Origin: Actinomycetes bacterium
Lineage (GTDB): Bacteria > Actinomycetota > Thermoleophilia > Gaiellales > Gaiellaceae
DNA length: 48,668 nt
Direction: 5' to 3'
NCBI GenBank assembly: GCA_026708005.1
Contig: JAPOVR010000116.1
Coordinates: forward strand, 1-48,668
Positions 28,691 through 39,516 of the stretch are shown here, piece by piece; positions within the stretch are counted from its first letter, which is position 1, and every line of letters begins with the position of its first letter. A model generated the notes under the pieces. It saw only the letters and a program-made list of their open reading frames with translations, was not told the origin of the DNA and searched no databases. A program made the position numbers and the translations under genes.

Positions 28691-30195
28691 GCGGCTGGCG
28701 AGAGGCCCTCCTCACAGCCGAGGAAATGCGCGCGGCCGAGGCCCGCTACGCCGGGTCGACGCTGGAGCTCATGGAACGGGCCGGAGTTGCGTGCGCCGAA
28801 GTTGCGCGGCGCGACTTTGAGGCCGCTGAGACCTGGGTTGTTCACTGCGGCACAGGCGCCAACGGCGGCGACGGGCTCGTCGTTGCCCGTCTGCTTCACG
28901 AGGGCGGCAAGCAGGTCGAGGTCATCCTGCACGGTGCGCAGGAACGGCTCGGGGGCGATGCCGCCGCGAACTTCGAGCGCCTTCGCAGCCTGCCCGTTCC
29001 CGTTCATGGCAAGGGTGCGGCCGCCGCGGCGCCCGATGCGATCGTCGATGCGCTGTTTGGCACAGGCTTCCACGGTGAGCCCCGGACCGAGGGTGCCCGC
29101 GCCATCGACGCGATCAACGAGGCCGGCTGCCCTGTCCTCGCGGTTGACCTCCCGTCGGGTGTCGATGCATCGACAGGCGCCGTTGCCGGTAGCGCTGTTC
29201 GCGCGGACTCCACCGTGACGTTCCACCGGCGCAAGCTCGGCCACGCGATCGCACCTGGGCGCTTCTACGCTGGTGCGGTCACGGTAGCAGACATCGGGCT
29301 CTCGCCCGGAGCTGAGTCTGCAAACGCAGCGGTGACCACCGAGATCCTCACGCAGGTGCCGCGCCGCGCCGAGCAGGACCATAAGTACTCTGCGGGAGCC
29401 CTCCTCGTCGTCGGTGGATCACAGGGGCTGACGGGAGCCCCCTCGCTGAGCGCCGAGTCGGCGCTGCGCGCCGGGGCCGGGATCGTCTGGGCATGCGTCC
29501 CCGCCTCGCTGAACGTCGTCTTCGAGCAGCGGCTCCTCGAGGTCATGACGATCCCGTGCCCTGACGACGACCGAGGCAGGCTCCGCGCCGGCGCAGCCGA
29601 GCCGGTCCTCGCTGCTGCCGAGCGCGCCGGCGCGGTCGCGCTCGGGCCGGGCCTCGGGCGCTCCGAGGAGACCAGGGCGCTTGTCCTCCACCTGCTCGAG
29701 AGGCTCCCCGTGCCTGTCGTCGTCGACGCCGACGGCCTCTGGGCGCTGGCCGGCGGGCTCGAGACGCTCAAGGGCCGAACGGCTCCAACCGTCCTCACGC
29801 CGCACACGGGCGAGCTCGCGCGCCTGCTCGGGTGGAACCCCGAAGCCGTCGATGGCCGGCGGCACGCCGCGGCGATGGAAGCCGCTGAGGCAGCTGGCGC
29901 CGTCGTCTTGCTGAAGGGCCCCGACACAATCGTTGCGACGCCGGGGCTATCCGGTGTGCTCGTGAGCGAGCACGGGAGTCCCGCTCTGGCGACCGCCGGA
30001 ACGGGGGATGCCCTCTGCGGGACTATCGGCGCGTTCCTTGCGAAGGGGCTCGACGGAACGACCGCCGCCGCCGCCGGTGCGGTGGTAGGGGGTGTCGCCG
30101 GGAGAATCGCCGCGGAGCGCCATGGCCAGGATGGCGTGCTTGCGCGCGATGTCGTCGAAGCTGTCGCGCTCGCGGTCTCACGGGCACCTCGCTAG
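28687..30195 (+). CDS. nnr: bifunctional NAD(P)HX epimerase/dehydratase
   Basis: Repairs hydrated NADH and NADPH. The N-terminal YjeF domain (about 1-210) epimerises the hydrate: LTAEEMRAAEA, GTGANGGDGLVVARLL, VDLPSGVD. The C-terminal domain (about 220-500) has the ribokinase-like fold of the dehydratase: GALLVVGGSQGLTGAP, ALGPGLGRSEET, VLLKGPDTIVA, and GTGDALCGTIGAFLA. 502 residues from GTG 28687, which overlaps the acpS stop; a longer in-frame start would lie inside acpS. Complete. Confidence 0.94.
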   Translation: MSGWREALLTAEEMRAAEARYAGSTLELMERAGVACAEVARRDFEAAETWVVHCGTGANGGDGLVVARLLHEGGKQVEVILHGAQERLGGDAAANFERLRSLPVPVHGKGAAAAAPDAIVDALFGTGFHGEPRTEGARAIDAINEAGCPVLAVDLPSGVDASTGAVAGSAVRADSTVTFHRRKLGHAIAPGRFYAGAVTVADIGLSPGAESANAAVTTEILTQVPRRAEQDHKYSAGALLVVGGSQGLTGAPSLSAESALRAGAGIVWACVPASLNVVFEQRLLEVMTIPCPDDDRGRLRAGAAEPVLAAAERAGAVALGPGLGRSEETRALVLHLLERLPVPVVVDADGLWALAGGLETLKGRTAPTVLTPHTGELARLLGWNPEAVDGRRHAAAMEAAEAAGAVVLLKGPDTIVATPGLSGVLVSEHGSPALATAGTGDALCGTIGAFLAKGLDGTTAAAAGAVVGGVAGRIAAERHGQDGVLARDVVEAVALAVSRAPR

Positions 30196-30231
30196 CCGCG
30201 CGCGTTCGTCAAGATCCCGTCAGGCCCTTCC

Positions 30232-31263
30232 GTGCATCGTTCTCAGATCACCATCGACCTGCGCGCCGTCAGGCACAACGTCCGCCGGCTGCGACTTGCC
30301 GCCGCCGGCGCGGAGCTCTGGGCGGTCGTCAAGGCGAGCGGTTATGGGCATGGCGCCGTTGACGTCGCGCGGGCGGCTCTCGAGGAGGGGGCGACGGCGC
30401 TGTGCGTGGCAACCGCCGCCGAGGGGTCTGTGCTGCGCGAGCGCTTCCGTGACGCGCGCATCCTCATCCTCGCCGGCGCCGATGACGAGACGATAGACGC
30501 CGCGCGGGCGCAGGGCTTCGAGGTTGCGGTGTCGGCCCTTCCCATTCCCGAGGGCGTGCCTGTCCACCTCAAGGTTGATACCGGGATGGGGCGGTGGGGT
30601 ATGTCGATCGAGGACGCCGCCGGCGTTGCGGCTGGGCAGGTCGTCGGCGTGATGACACACCTGGCGACAGCGGACGAGCGGGACGGTCGATTCGCGAGCG
30701 AGCAGCTCGGCCGCTTTCGGGAGGTGGCTGCTCGGTTTCCGGGCGCAACCTGTCACGCCGCCAACAGCGCCGCAACTTTGCGTCTCGCGGAGAGTAGATT
30801 CGATGCGGTTCGCTGCGGGCTGGCGCTCTACGGGCTGTCGCCCTTCCACGATGATCCGCGCGGCCACGGGCTCGAGCCGGTGTTGTCCTGGCGCAGCCTC
30901 GTCTCGGTCGAGAAGGTGCTTGAGCCCCACGAGTCCACCGGCTACGGGCGCCGCTTCGTGGCCCAGGAGCGCACCCGGATCGGCCTGGTGCCCGTTGGCT
31001 ACGCGGATGGCTTCCCGCGTGCGCTCAGCGGAGCCGAGGTGCTCGTCGGGGGAAAAGCCGCCCGGGTGCTCGGGGCCGTCTCGATGGACTCGTTTGCCGT
31101 CTCACTCCCGACCGGCGCAGGTGCGGGCTCAGGCGTCACGCTGATCGGCGATGGGCTGCTGGCGGAGGCTCACGCGCAACGGCTGGAGACGATCACGTAC
31201 GAGCTCGTCTGCGGCATCAGCACGAGCCCGACGCGATGCTGCCGAGAGGTCATCGATGGATGA
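30232..31263 (+). CDS. alr: alanine racemase
   Basis: PLP enzyme producing D-alanine for peptidoglycan. 343 residues, a little short for the family. The PLP lysine is Lys34 in AVVKASGYGHG (usual form KA.AYGHG). HLKVDTGMGRWGM, THLATADE, HAANSAATL and RCGLALYGL follow, then the C-terminal beta domain with the catalytic tyrosine in PVGYADGFPRALSG and VSMDSFAV. GTG at 30232. The 3' end overlaps the next gene by 8 nt. Confidence 0.93.
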   Translation: MHRSQITIDLRAVRHNVRRLRLAAAGAELWAVVKASGYGHGAVDVARAALEEGATALCVATAAEGSVLRERFRDARILILAGADDETIDAARAQGFEVAVSALPIPEGVPVHLKVDTGMGRWGMSIEDAAGVAAGQVVGVMTHLATADERDGRFASEQLGRFREVAARFPGATCHAANSAATLRLAESRFDAVRCGLALYGLSPFHDDPRGHGLEPVLSWRSLVSVEKVLEPHESTGYGRRFVAQERTRIGLVPVGYADGFPRALSGAEVLVGGKAARVLGAVSMDSFAVSLPTGAGAGSGVTLIGDGLLAEAHAQRLETITYELVCGISTSPTRCCREVIDG

Positions 31264-32281
31264 GCAGATCCGTCGGGTCACTGTCGGCGAGGCCTACTTC
31301 GTCGGCGGCTATGTCCGGGACCGGCTGCTCGGACGTCCGGTGCTCGACATCGACGTTGCGTGCCCACACCCAAGGGATGCCGCCCAGGCCCTCCGCAGGG
31401 AGGTCGGGGGCGGGCTGTTTGCGCTCTCCGAGCGCCACTGCGCCTGGCGAGTTATGGGCGATGGCCGATCGGTCGACTTCGCGCTCTTGCGGGGCGGCAT
31501 TAGGAGCGACCTGCTGCTGCGCGACTTCACCGCGAACGCGATCGCGCTGCCGCTGCAGGGAGGCTCCGCCATCGACCCGACCGGCGGCATCCCCGATGTC
31601 GAGCAAGGCCTGCTGCGCGCGGTTCGCGAGCAGGTGTTCAAGGACGATCCGCTGCGGCTGCTGCGCGCGGCTCGGCTTGAGGAGGAGCTCCCGCTTGTCC
31701 TCGAGCCCGGCACGGAGCGGCTCATCCGGCAGCACGCAGATCTCGTCACGCAGGCAGCTGGAGAGCGCATCCTGGCCGAGCTCATGCGACTGTCCGCGTC
31801 CGGGATGAGGCGCCTCGACGAGCTACAGCTCCTCGCGCCCCTCGGCGGCAGCCTGGAGCGGCTCGAGCGGGGTGGCACAGACCTCAGTGGCAGCCTGCTG
31901 CTCGTGAGCGTCTTCGGCCCGGCGTTGAGGCGGCTTCCGATCTCCAACGAGCTCGCCCGCTTCGCCGGCGTGCTGCTGACTGCGAGCCCGCCCGCAGATG
32001 GCACGACACGGTCGATCTACCGCTTTCGACGCACAACCGAGCCGTACGCGCTCGAGGCGCTGGCATACCTCGGCGAGGATCGTTTCGTCGACGCTGTGCG
32101 GGCCGCTCGCGCCGCGGAGCCGTCACAGCCGCTGCTGCGCGGGGACGAGCTGTCGGTGCCGCCGGGGCCCGAGGTGGGTCGGCTGCTCGAGCGGATCGCC
32201 GAGGAGTGGGCCGCTGGCACCATCTCGAGCCGTGAGGAAGCGTTGGCTCTGGTCAGGAAGGAGCGCCGTGGACGGAGCTGA
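31256..32281 (+). CDS. CCA/poly(A) polymerase-like nucleotidyltransferase
   Basis: Class II tRNA nucleotidyltransferase superfamily, 341 residues. The palm has YFVGGYVRDRLLGR followed by LDIDVACP (catalytic Asp pair). SVDFALLRG and LRDFTANAIALPL follow, then PTGGIPDVEQGLLRAV and DDPLRLLRAARL, the standard order of motifs. The region between the metal motif and SVDFALLRG is short and the C-terminal part is diverged. It may therefore be a CCA-adding enzyme, a poly(A) polymerase or a diverged relative. The ATG at 31256 lies inside the alr 3' end. Confidence 0.85.
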   Translation: MDEQIRRVTVGEAYFVGGYVRDRLLGRPVLDIDVACPHPRDAAQALRREVGGGLFALSERHCAWRVMGDGRSVDFALLRGGIRSDLLLRDFTANAIALPLQGGSAIDPTGGIPDVEQGLLRAVREQVFKDDPLRLLRAARLEEELPLVLEPGTERLIRQHADLVTQAAGERILAELMRLSASGMRRLDELQLLAPLGGSLERLERGGTDLSGSLLLVSVFGPALRRLPISNELARFAGVLLTASPPADGTTRSIYRFRRTTEPYALEALAYLGEDRFVDAVRAARAAEPSQPLLRGDELSVPPGPEVGRLLERIAEEWAAGTISSREEALALVRKERRGRS

Positions 32282-33167
32282 TGCGTCTGGTGGGCAGGCG
32301 GGTTGTCCGTCGGGTTCCGATGGCTTGGCTGGAGCGAGCCGGGCCGGGCTAGACCGCGATCCCTGCGGCCAACGCCGCGGCGAGGCCGTCACGAAAGCAC
32401 GCTTTGCCGCGACCGCTGAGCGGCTGGCTGCGCTCGGTGTCGAGCGGATCGAAGGGCTGCGGCAGCGCGTCGGCTCGCTGCTTGAGCTCAGGGGGAACGA
32501 GGTGGTGGTCGATGCGGCTGCGGGTACCGGCCCGATGGCGATGGCGCTCGCGCCGCTTGTCCGTGAGGTGATCGCGGTTGATCTCGTTCCCGAGATGCTC
32601 GATCAGGGCAGGCGCGCCGCCCGGAGTAGCGCGAACATCCGGTGGCTTGAGGGCGACGTCTACGCCCTGCCGCTCGAGGATCGAAGCGTCGATGCGGCCG
32701 CGATCGTTCGCACGTTGCACCACCTCGACCGGCCGGGTGTTGCGGTCGCTGAGCTTGCCCGGGTCGTCAAGCGAGGCGGCTCTGTGCTCGTTGTCGACCA
32801 GGTTGCCTCCGAGCATCCGCGCGATCGGGCTCTCTACGAGCGCATCGAGGTGCTTCGCGATCCGTCGCATGTGCGCACCCTCACGGGCACCGAGGTACGC
32901 CGGCTCCTCGCTGAGGCGGGCCTCGCGCTCGTTCAGGCGTACAGCGAGCCGGACGAGCGCGACCTTGCGGCGTTTGTCGAGCTGGCGGGCTGTGACGCAG
33001 CGACCCGCGATGCGGTCTTCGCCTACGTCGAAGAGCTCGTCGAGCGTTGGGAGACAGCGGGTGTCGGGCTTCGTCGCGCGGAGCGGGGCTTTCGCTTCAC
33101 CGGCACCGTCGGCTGGTACGTCGGGCGGGCCGACGGCGAGCCGGTTGGGGGCGGCCGCGGCGGCTAA
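32268..33167 (+). CDS. class I SAM-dependent methyltransferase
   Basis: 299 residues. A low-complexity N-terminus of about 45 residues is followed by a helical stretch (RFAATAERLAALGVERI) and the Rossmann methyltransferase: motif I VVDAAAGTGPMAMALA, acidic VIAVDLVPEM, EGDVYALPLEDRSVDAA and RVVKRGGSVLVVDQV, as in UbiE/Methyltransf_11 proteins. The substrate is unknown. GTG 32268 lies 4 nt after AAGGAG and overlaps the previous gene by 14 nt. This is the last gene of the intact core. Confidence 0.85.
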   Translation: MDGADASGGQAGCPSGSDGLAGASRAGLDRDPCGQRRGEAVTKARFAATAERLAALGVERIEGLRQRVGSLLELRGNEVVVDAAAGTGPMAMALAPLVREVIAVDLVPEMLDQGRRAARSSANIRWLEGDVYALPLEDRSVDAAAIVRTLHHLDRPGVAVAELARVVKRGGSVLVVDQVASEHPRDRALYERIEVLRDPSHVRTLTGTEVRRLLAEAGLALVQAYSEPDERDLAAFVELAGCDAATRDAVFAYVEELVERWETAGVGLRRAERGFRFTGTVGWYVGRADGEPVGGGRGG

Positions 33168-33400
33168 GCCGGGCTGCTCGTGTGTTGGTGGGGCTACGTC
33201 TCAGCTGCTCGCCCGGGTCACCTCGACCGGGATGTCCTCGGTGAGCGGGAAACCCGGGCCGTCGTGCCCACGCAGCATGCGAGGAAGTCAAGGTCTCCCT
33301 CCAAGCAGGGTGTGGGTCTGGAGAGTCCGCATACTCGGCTGCGGCCTCGATGGCGGTGCCGGCGGGTTCCAAGCCACCGCTTGAGGTTCGAGCTGCGGCC
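33168..33400. other. short gap with a possible gene remnant
   Basis: No complete gene. On the minus strand, 33200-33265 reads in one frame as GPGFPLTEDIPVEVTRASS and stop, which looks like the C-terminus of a lost protein. Frames upstream of it do not connect. This is where the operon in decay meets the intact core. Confidence 0.3.
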
Positions 33401-33817
33401 TCATGAGGCCTGCGGTGGCCAGCACAGTCGTTCGAAGCGGGATCGAACTCGGTCCTGTGTATCCCGACCTCGGCGTTCGAGGAGTCCCGGCCGTGAGGAA
33501 ACCTGGAGACACGCCGCGCCCGCGGACCGGTGAGCCGCTAGTCGGCTGTACGCCTCCGCCCTCGCGAGCATCCATCGGCTCACCTCCCTGTCGCGACGGG
33601 AAAGGATCCGCGCCGGTGCTCCATCGCGCGCGCGACGCCAGCACGCGTCCCTCCAGTACCTGGCAGGCCGGTGTGCAACAGGGCCGCGCAAGCCCCGCAC
33701 CACCGCCCCATTATGGACTGGGATCATTGCTCCGCAGGTCGTACACGTAACCGGGTCAAGTGCGTAGGGAGGTCGGTCGAGATCGACCCACTGCCCCGAA
33801 GCCATCGTCTCACTCAC
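33401..33817 (-). pseudogene. small zinc-ribbon ORF, probably frameshifted
   Basis: Follows the second hyuB with a short overlap. The first 40 residues look real (PYALDPVTCTTCGAMIP with CxxC). Then the frame turns into Arg/Ala-rich sequence. In a different frame downstream, CCTPACQVLEGRV supplies a second cysteine pair, so a two-knuckle zinc ribbon broken by an indel near 33690 is likely. Small third subunits occur beside hydantoinase/carboxylase pairs, so a subunit role is possible but unproven. Confidence 0.45.
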
Positions 33818-35497
33818 GCTCGGTGAGGTTGCCGCGCCCGTAGAGCTCCTGGGCCGCTTCGTGGCCTACGAATCCCTCGGCTACGTCGTCATCGACCAGC
33901 TCACGCGGACGCTCTCTTGGATCCCTGTAGCCGCCGCCGCTGCGCAGCAGGACTTGATCGCCACAGTTGAGCCGAATTCCGGAGAACTTCGTGTTCGAGG
34001 CTGTTCCGAAGAGCTCCCGTGTCGTCCGAAACCGATCGTCTCCCGGTTGGCGGACGAGCGTCGAACCGCTCATGCCAGAGGTCCCGCCGAAGAGTCCCCA
34101 GGGCTCGGTCTCCGTGCGGTCTGCGAACTCGCTGATCGTGATGCCGTCGACGAGAGCCTCGAAGATTCGCTCCAGGCCGAGTCCTCCGCGATGTCGGCCC
34201 GCCTCGCCGGAGTCCTGTACGAGGGTCAGCGCTTGCACACCCCACGGGTGCCTCGTCTCGAACACCTCGACAGGCGTGTTTCGGCAGTTGCCGTTGATCA
34301 CGCAGAGCGTGTTGTTGCCATCGCCGAGGGCGGTGCCACCCTAGCCGCAGCCTTCGAGGTGGTAGTTCGTGAAGTACTCGTCGGTATCTGGATGCGTGCC
34401 ACCGAAGAGGAAGTTGCACGCGGTCCCTCCCGATGCTGCGGCGACCCGCTCGCGGATCGCCGAGGACAGGGCGGCGAAGATCACGTCCACGATCCGGCCG
34501 TCGATCTCTGAGTTGCCGCCTACTCGGGGCCGGAGGCTGGACGTTCATGATGTTTCCCGGTCTTGTCAGAATCCGGATCGGGCGGTAACAGCCGGAGTGC
34601 GTTGGGATGTCGGGGTCCGTCAGATGAAGCATCGCGTTGTAGACGGCCGAGGACGTTACCCCGAACGTCGTGTTGCAGGGCCTCTCGGCCTGATCGTCGC
34701 TCTCGCGGAAGTCCATAATCACCTCGTCCCCGTCGATGTAGACGCGAACACGAATCCAGTAGCGTCGGTCGGGGATGACCCCGTCGTTGTCGATTACGTC
34801 CTCCCACGCGTACTCACCGTCCGGAATGGCCTCGATCTCCTGTCTCATGCGTCGCTCTGAGTAATCGAGCAGGGCGCCGAAGATCCCGTCGAACTCTTCG
34901 CGGCCGTAGCGTTCGTGGAGCTCGACGAGCCGCTCCTCGCCGACGTTGAGAGAGGCGAGCATCGCGTGCAGGTCGCCCCACGTGTTTCTCGGCGTACGAT
35001 GGTTCGCCAGGGATTATCTTCCAGACGTCGTCGCCCTGTTTTTCTCGACGCATGATTTTGATCGGGGGAAGGCGAAGTCCCTCCTGGTACACATCGGTCG
35101 CGTCGGCTGCAAACCCTCCCGGGACCTTGCCGCCGATCTCTGCCATGTGTGAGATGTTCGCGACGAAGTAGGTCAACTGCCCGTCGAGAAAGACGGGTTT
35201 CAGCAGCATGTGCTCCGGGATGTGGCAACCGCCGCGGTACGGGTCGTTGTGGATGATGACGTCGCCCTCTTCGACGCCCTCGATGCCGAGCTCTTCGATG
35301 CACCAGTCGACGGTGAAGACGATGGCTGCCATCTGGGCCGGGTCGAATTCACCGACCGCGAGCGACTGCCCCTTGGCGTCGAACACGACGCACGAGAAGT
35401 CGAGGCCCTCGTTGAAGAGGGGCGAGTAGGACGTCCGCATCATCGCGAGCCCCATCTCATGGCAGGCGTTCTTCAGGTAGTTCCCGACGATCGTCAT
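33810..35497 (-). pseudogene. hyuB: second HyuB-type hydantoinase B subunit, degraded
   Basis: Related to hydantoinase/oxoprolinase and acetophenone carboxylase beta subunits. Readable parts: YSPLFNEGLDFSCVVFDAKG, HNDPYRGGCHIPEHM and HMAEIGGKVPGGF, then YSERRMRQEIEAIPDG after one frameshift, then RNTPVEVFETRHPWG and LFGGTSGMSG after another. Lesions: an extra G in a GGG run near 35010, an indel near 34520-34530, and an in-frame TAG at 34341-34343 where the family has Trp (GCGWGGT). Together they span a complete gene of about 560 codons, so this is a recent pseudogene, or a poorly assembled stretch. Confidence 0.8.
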
Positions 35498-37565
35498 CGT
35501 GACCGGATCTGGCGGGTTCGCCGGCGCTCACTCCTTCTCAGCACCAGACAGTCGGCCGGCGCGCTCTCGATCGACCACCCAGCGGGAACGAGAATCGTCG
35601 AGTCGCTTTCCTCGATCACGGCTGGCCCGGACACCGAGGCTGGCAGCTGGCCGCGGCGCAGGATCTGGATTGGTGCCCCGGCTCCGCTTGCGTCAACGAT
35701 CTCGCGTGTGCCCGCGCTCTTGGCCTCGCCAAACCTGCCGAAGACCGCCTCCGGAGAACACGGGCAACCTCGACTCGTAGGCGGTCAGCCCGCAGTGGAC
35801 GAACTCGACCGGGTCGTGCTCGAAGGAGTAGCCGTAGACATCTCTATGCAGGTCGTGGAAGACCTCGGATGCTCGTGCAAGGAAACCCGGCTCAAGGCCG
35901 CAGACCTGCACCTCCTGCTCGTAGTTCTGCATTTAGTAGCGACAGGCGAGGGTGCGGCGGACGCCTGTTTCGGCAGTTGGCCGGTCGCTCGCCAGCTAGG
36001 TTTGCACCTCACGCTCCAGCTCCTCGAGGAGCCGCCGAATCTCAGATTCGTCGGTCGTATCGGACCGGACGCCGAGACTGCGAACTCGGTCGACGCGAGG
36101 TGGAGCGATAGCAGCGCCAAAGCCGAGCACAGCCCGGGGTGAGGCGGCACGACGGTCCGGTTCATTCCGACCGCATCTGCGGCGCCGCAGGCGTGCAGAG
36201 GCCCTGCACCGCCGAAGGCGACGAGGGCATAGTCCCGCGGATCGAGCCCGCGATCGATCGTCACCAGCCGGATGGCGTTGGCCATGTTCTCGTTCGCGAT
36301 CTCAACGACAGCCCAGGGGGCGGCTACCTGATCGAGACCGAGCGGCTGGCAGATGCTGTCAAGAGCAGCTGCTGCCCGCGCGAGATCCAGGCGCATCTCG
36401 CCCCCAAGGAAATAGTTGGGATTGAGCCGACCGAGTATCAGGTTGGCGCCGCTCGCCGCCGAGGCCGTAGCAGGCCTGTCCCGGGACGGCGCCGGCGCTC
36501 TCAGGCCCAACGCACAACAGACCACCGCGATCGATGCGCGCGATCGACCCCCCCCTGCGCCGATCGCGTGAACGTCCACGACCGGAGTCACGATCGGCAA
36601 CCCCCACTCGATCTCTTACTCGTGGAGCTGCTCGACAGCCCCGTCATGCACGAGGCCGATGTCGGTGCTCGTTCCACCCATATCGAAGGTGACGGATCGC
36701 GCCTCTCCGGCTGCCGCGGCGAAGTAGGCACCCCCGACAACCCCGCCCGCGAGCCCGGACAAGAGGGTGCCCAATAGGGTCGGTGCGATGGCCTCGGGAC
36801 TCGCTGTGCCGCCGTTCGACTTCAACACGAGCAGGGGCGTGGAGCTCGTCCTCTGCTCCACCTCGTGGGAGAGATCCTTCGGTATCCCGACATGAGAGGC
36901 TTCACGTACGCGTCGGCCAGGACCGTGCTGACCCGCTCGTACTCTCGCCAGAGAGGGCTCACCCAGCTCGAGATCGAGACAGGAACATCCGGAAGCTCAG
37001 CGCGAAGCCGCCGTTCGATGGCTCGCTCGTGCTCGTCGTTCATGTAGCTGAAGAGAAGACAGACCTCGATGGCCTCGATCTCGTTCGAGAGCACGAGCCT
37101 GATCACCTCACCGACCACGCGTTCGCTCTCCTCGTCGGTCAGCTCGTGGACGATTGCCCCCCAATGGTCGACGCGCTCGCGGACGCCGAGCGTGTGTCGC
37201 CGCTTGACGAGTGGCATCGGCTTCCGCCAGTGGAGGTTGTAGGTATATCGTCGGTTTAGCCGCTGGATGTAGGGGACGTCTTCGAAGCCGGAGGTCGTCA
37301 CGAGACAGAGCCGAGCTCCTCGGCGCTCAAGGAGCGCGTTCGTCGTGACGGTCGTGCCATGGACAAGGCGTCCGAGCTCGCGGCCCAGATCTGCCCGGTC
37401 GAGCGCCTTGGCGACGGCGTCAACCGGTCGGCTGGGCGCCGACGGTACCTTGACGACACGAAAGCTGCCGTTCGAGCCTTCCAACGCAACGAAATCTGTA
37501 AACGTGCCGCCGGGGTCCACGCCCACGGCCCAGCCTTCGCCGGTTGGCTGCCGCTCGCGCTCCAC
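35494..37565 (-). pseudogene. hyuA: second HyuA-type hydantoinase A subunit, heavily degraded
   Basis: ATP-dependent partner of HyuB. Starts well: VGVDPGGTFTDFVALEG (actin-like ATP site), VHGTTVTTNALLERRGAR and LFSYMNDEHE, then breaks near 36881. Later frames carry SNGGTASPEAI, VTFDMGGTSTDIGL, VAFGGAGPLHAC and finally GPAVIEESDSTILVPAGW near the 3' end. Lesions include nonsense codons at 36616-36618 (TAA), 35996-35998 (TAG) and 35933-35935 (TAA), an 8-G run where 9 fit, a deletion near 36441-36470 and a frameshift near 36110. It starts 14 nt after the dehydrogenase stop, so it belongs to the same operon. Confidence 0.8.
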
Positions 37566-37579
37566 CGATGATTGTTCTC

Positions 37580-38583
37580 TTAGGACTCTGGGACGAGGAC
37601 GGCCCGAAACCGAGCTGTGCCGGAAGCGACCCGCTCGTAGGCCGTCAGCGCTTCATCCAGCGAGTACGTCTCGACGAGTGTCTTCACACGCGCTCGTCGA
37701 TGCAGCTCGAGCACCTCAGGCAGCCGTTGTCTGGGCCCCTGGGACGAGCCGACAATCCGCCTGTTACCGAAGATCATCTGGAGCGGAGTTGTCGTGAGGG
37801 GTGAATCGCTGACTCCGGTCAGGGAGAGGCGCCCGTAGGGTCGCAGGCCACGCAGGAGGTCAGGGTCGATTGCGTTACCGCTGTGGAGCATGACGCCGAC
37901 GCCGCCCACTCGTTCAAGCGACGCTCCAACCTCGTCACTGCCCGCGACCACAACGTGCTCGGCTCCCATTGCCTTGAGCGATTTCGTCTTGTCAGGTGAG
38001 CGGGTGACGACGAAGACCTCGCCACCGAGCGCCCCGGCATACTGGACGGCGAGGTGGCCAAGACCGCCGACGCCGATCACGGCGCAGCGCTCGCCTGGCA
38101 GGAGCTCGGCGTCGCGAAGCCCCGAGTAGACCGTGAAGCCGGCGCAGAAGATCGGTGCCGCCTCCACTGGGTCTAAGCCTCCGGAACGCGCTCAACGGAT
38201 GCCGCGTCCATCACCGCTAGCTCCGCGTACCCGCCGTCCACGGCGATTCCGGTCGCGGAGATCTCGGGACAGTGCTCGTACCGTCCCAGGCTGCAGTACG
38301 CGCAGTTTCCGCACCACCGCTGCGCATACGCAACGCCGACCCGTTCGCCCTCTGAGATTTCCTGGACGCTGTCGCCACGCGCGACCACGCGCCCGATCGG
38401 CTCATGACCGGGGATCCGCGGGAACGTGCCACCGTACGCTGGATTGTTGAGCTGGTGAACGTCCGTGTAGCAGACGCCTGACGCTTCGATCTGGACGAGA
38501 ACATCGTTTGGTCCGGGGGTCGGGTCGGGCTGCACGCCAACGCGCCAGGGCATCTCGAAACGGTCAGCGATGACTGCCTTCAT
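37580..38583 (-). pseudogene. zinc-dependent alcohol dehydrogenase with one frameshift
   Basis: Medium-chain dehydrogenase. The N-terminal part has GVCYTDVHQL (catalytic zinc Cys), GHEPIGRVVARGD, and the structural zinc site CGNCAYCSLGRYEHC. It stops at TAG 38173-38175. The next frame continues LDPVEAAPIFCAGFTVYSGL and has the NAD-binding GVGGLGHLAVQYA. One missing G in the run near 38178 restores a full enzyme of about 334 residues. It lies between the SDR and the second hyuA and would oxidise an alcohol intermediate; the substrate is unknown. Confidence 0.8.
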
Positions 38584-38746
38584 GCGTGCATCATCTCATT
38601 TTCTTCCCATGGCGACGGACGCGGGCACGTGAGGTCTTGCCCTGCTGGTCGGCGGCACATCCGCCAGTTTTGGCCGGCGGATCGCTCGAGAGCCGGGTGG
38701 AACGAGGCGGCCGGCCATCGACACGGCCGGGGCGCTCGACTCGAGC

Positions 38747-39516
38747 TCATGGTCTTGTCAGCAGGCCTCCGTCCACGGGCAAGGCGGTGCCGGTGACCCA
38801 CTTCGAGTCATCCGAGGCGAAGTAGACGGCAGCGCCCGCGACGTCGTCCACCGACCCGACCCTGCCCATCGGGTGGAAGGCGACTACCTCGGCCATCGCC
38901 GATTCCGGGTCCGGCTGCCCATCGCAGTACTCGTAGAGCAGGGGGTCTCGATGAATCCAGGGCAGATGGCGTTGACGCGAACGTTCTGTTCTGCGTAGTC
39001 GAGCGCAGCCTGCTTTGTCAGCATGAGCACGCCACCCTTAGCCGCGCAGTAGGCGGCGTCGTTCGGGAACCCGACAAACGAGGCGACGGACGCGATATTG
39101 ATGATGCTTCCTCCGCCTGCATCAAGCATTGGCGCGATTCCGTACTTCATACAGAGAAACACGCCTCGGAGGTTTGGAGCCATCACGTAGTCGTACTCCT
39201 CAACCGTTGAGTCGACGACGCTTCGGAGCAGCCCGACACCGGCGTTGCTGCAGACGCAATCGAGCCGCCCGTAGGTCTCGAGTGTCGTCTCGACCAGCCG
39301 CTCGACCGAGGCTGCATCACGGACGTCCGTCTGCACGGCGGTCGCCCGTCCACCTTCGGCAACGATCGACCCGACAACTCGGTTGCCCTCAACCTCAGAT
39401 CGCTGTGCCGCAACAACTGCTGCGCCTTCGCGTGCAAAGCGCCAGGCGATGCCTTCGCCGATCCCCCGGCCCGCGCCGGTGACGATGGCGACCTTTTCGG
39501 CGAGCCGGTGACTCAT
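38747..39516 (-). pseudogene. short-chain dehydrogenase/reductase with one frameshift
   Basis: SDR oxidoreductase: [17 protein letters not shown] (NAD(P) binding), [17 protein letters not shown] (catalytic Ser) and YCAAKGG (Tyr and Lys). The frame fails after ICPGFIETP. Adding one C to the five-C run at 38941-38945 restores [16 protein letters not shown], then DDVAGAAVYFASDDSKWVTG and PVDGGLL, ending at TGA 38747-38749, 256 residues in total. The ATG overlaps the stop of the upstream gene (ATGA), so the two genes are coupled. Confidence 0.8.
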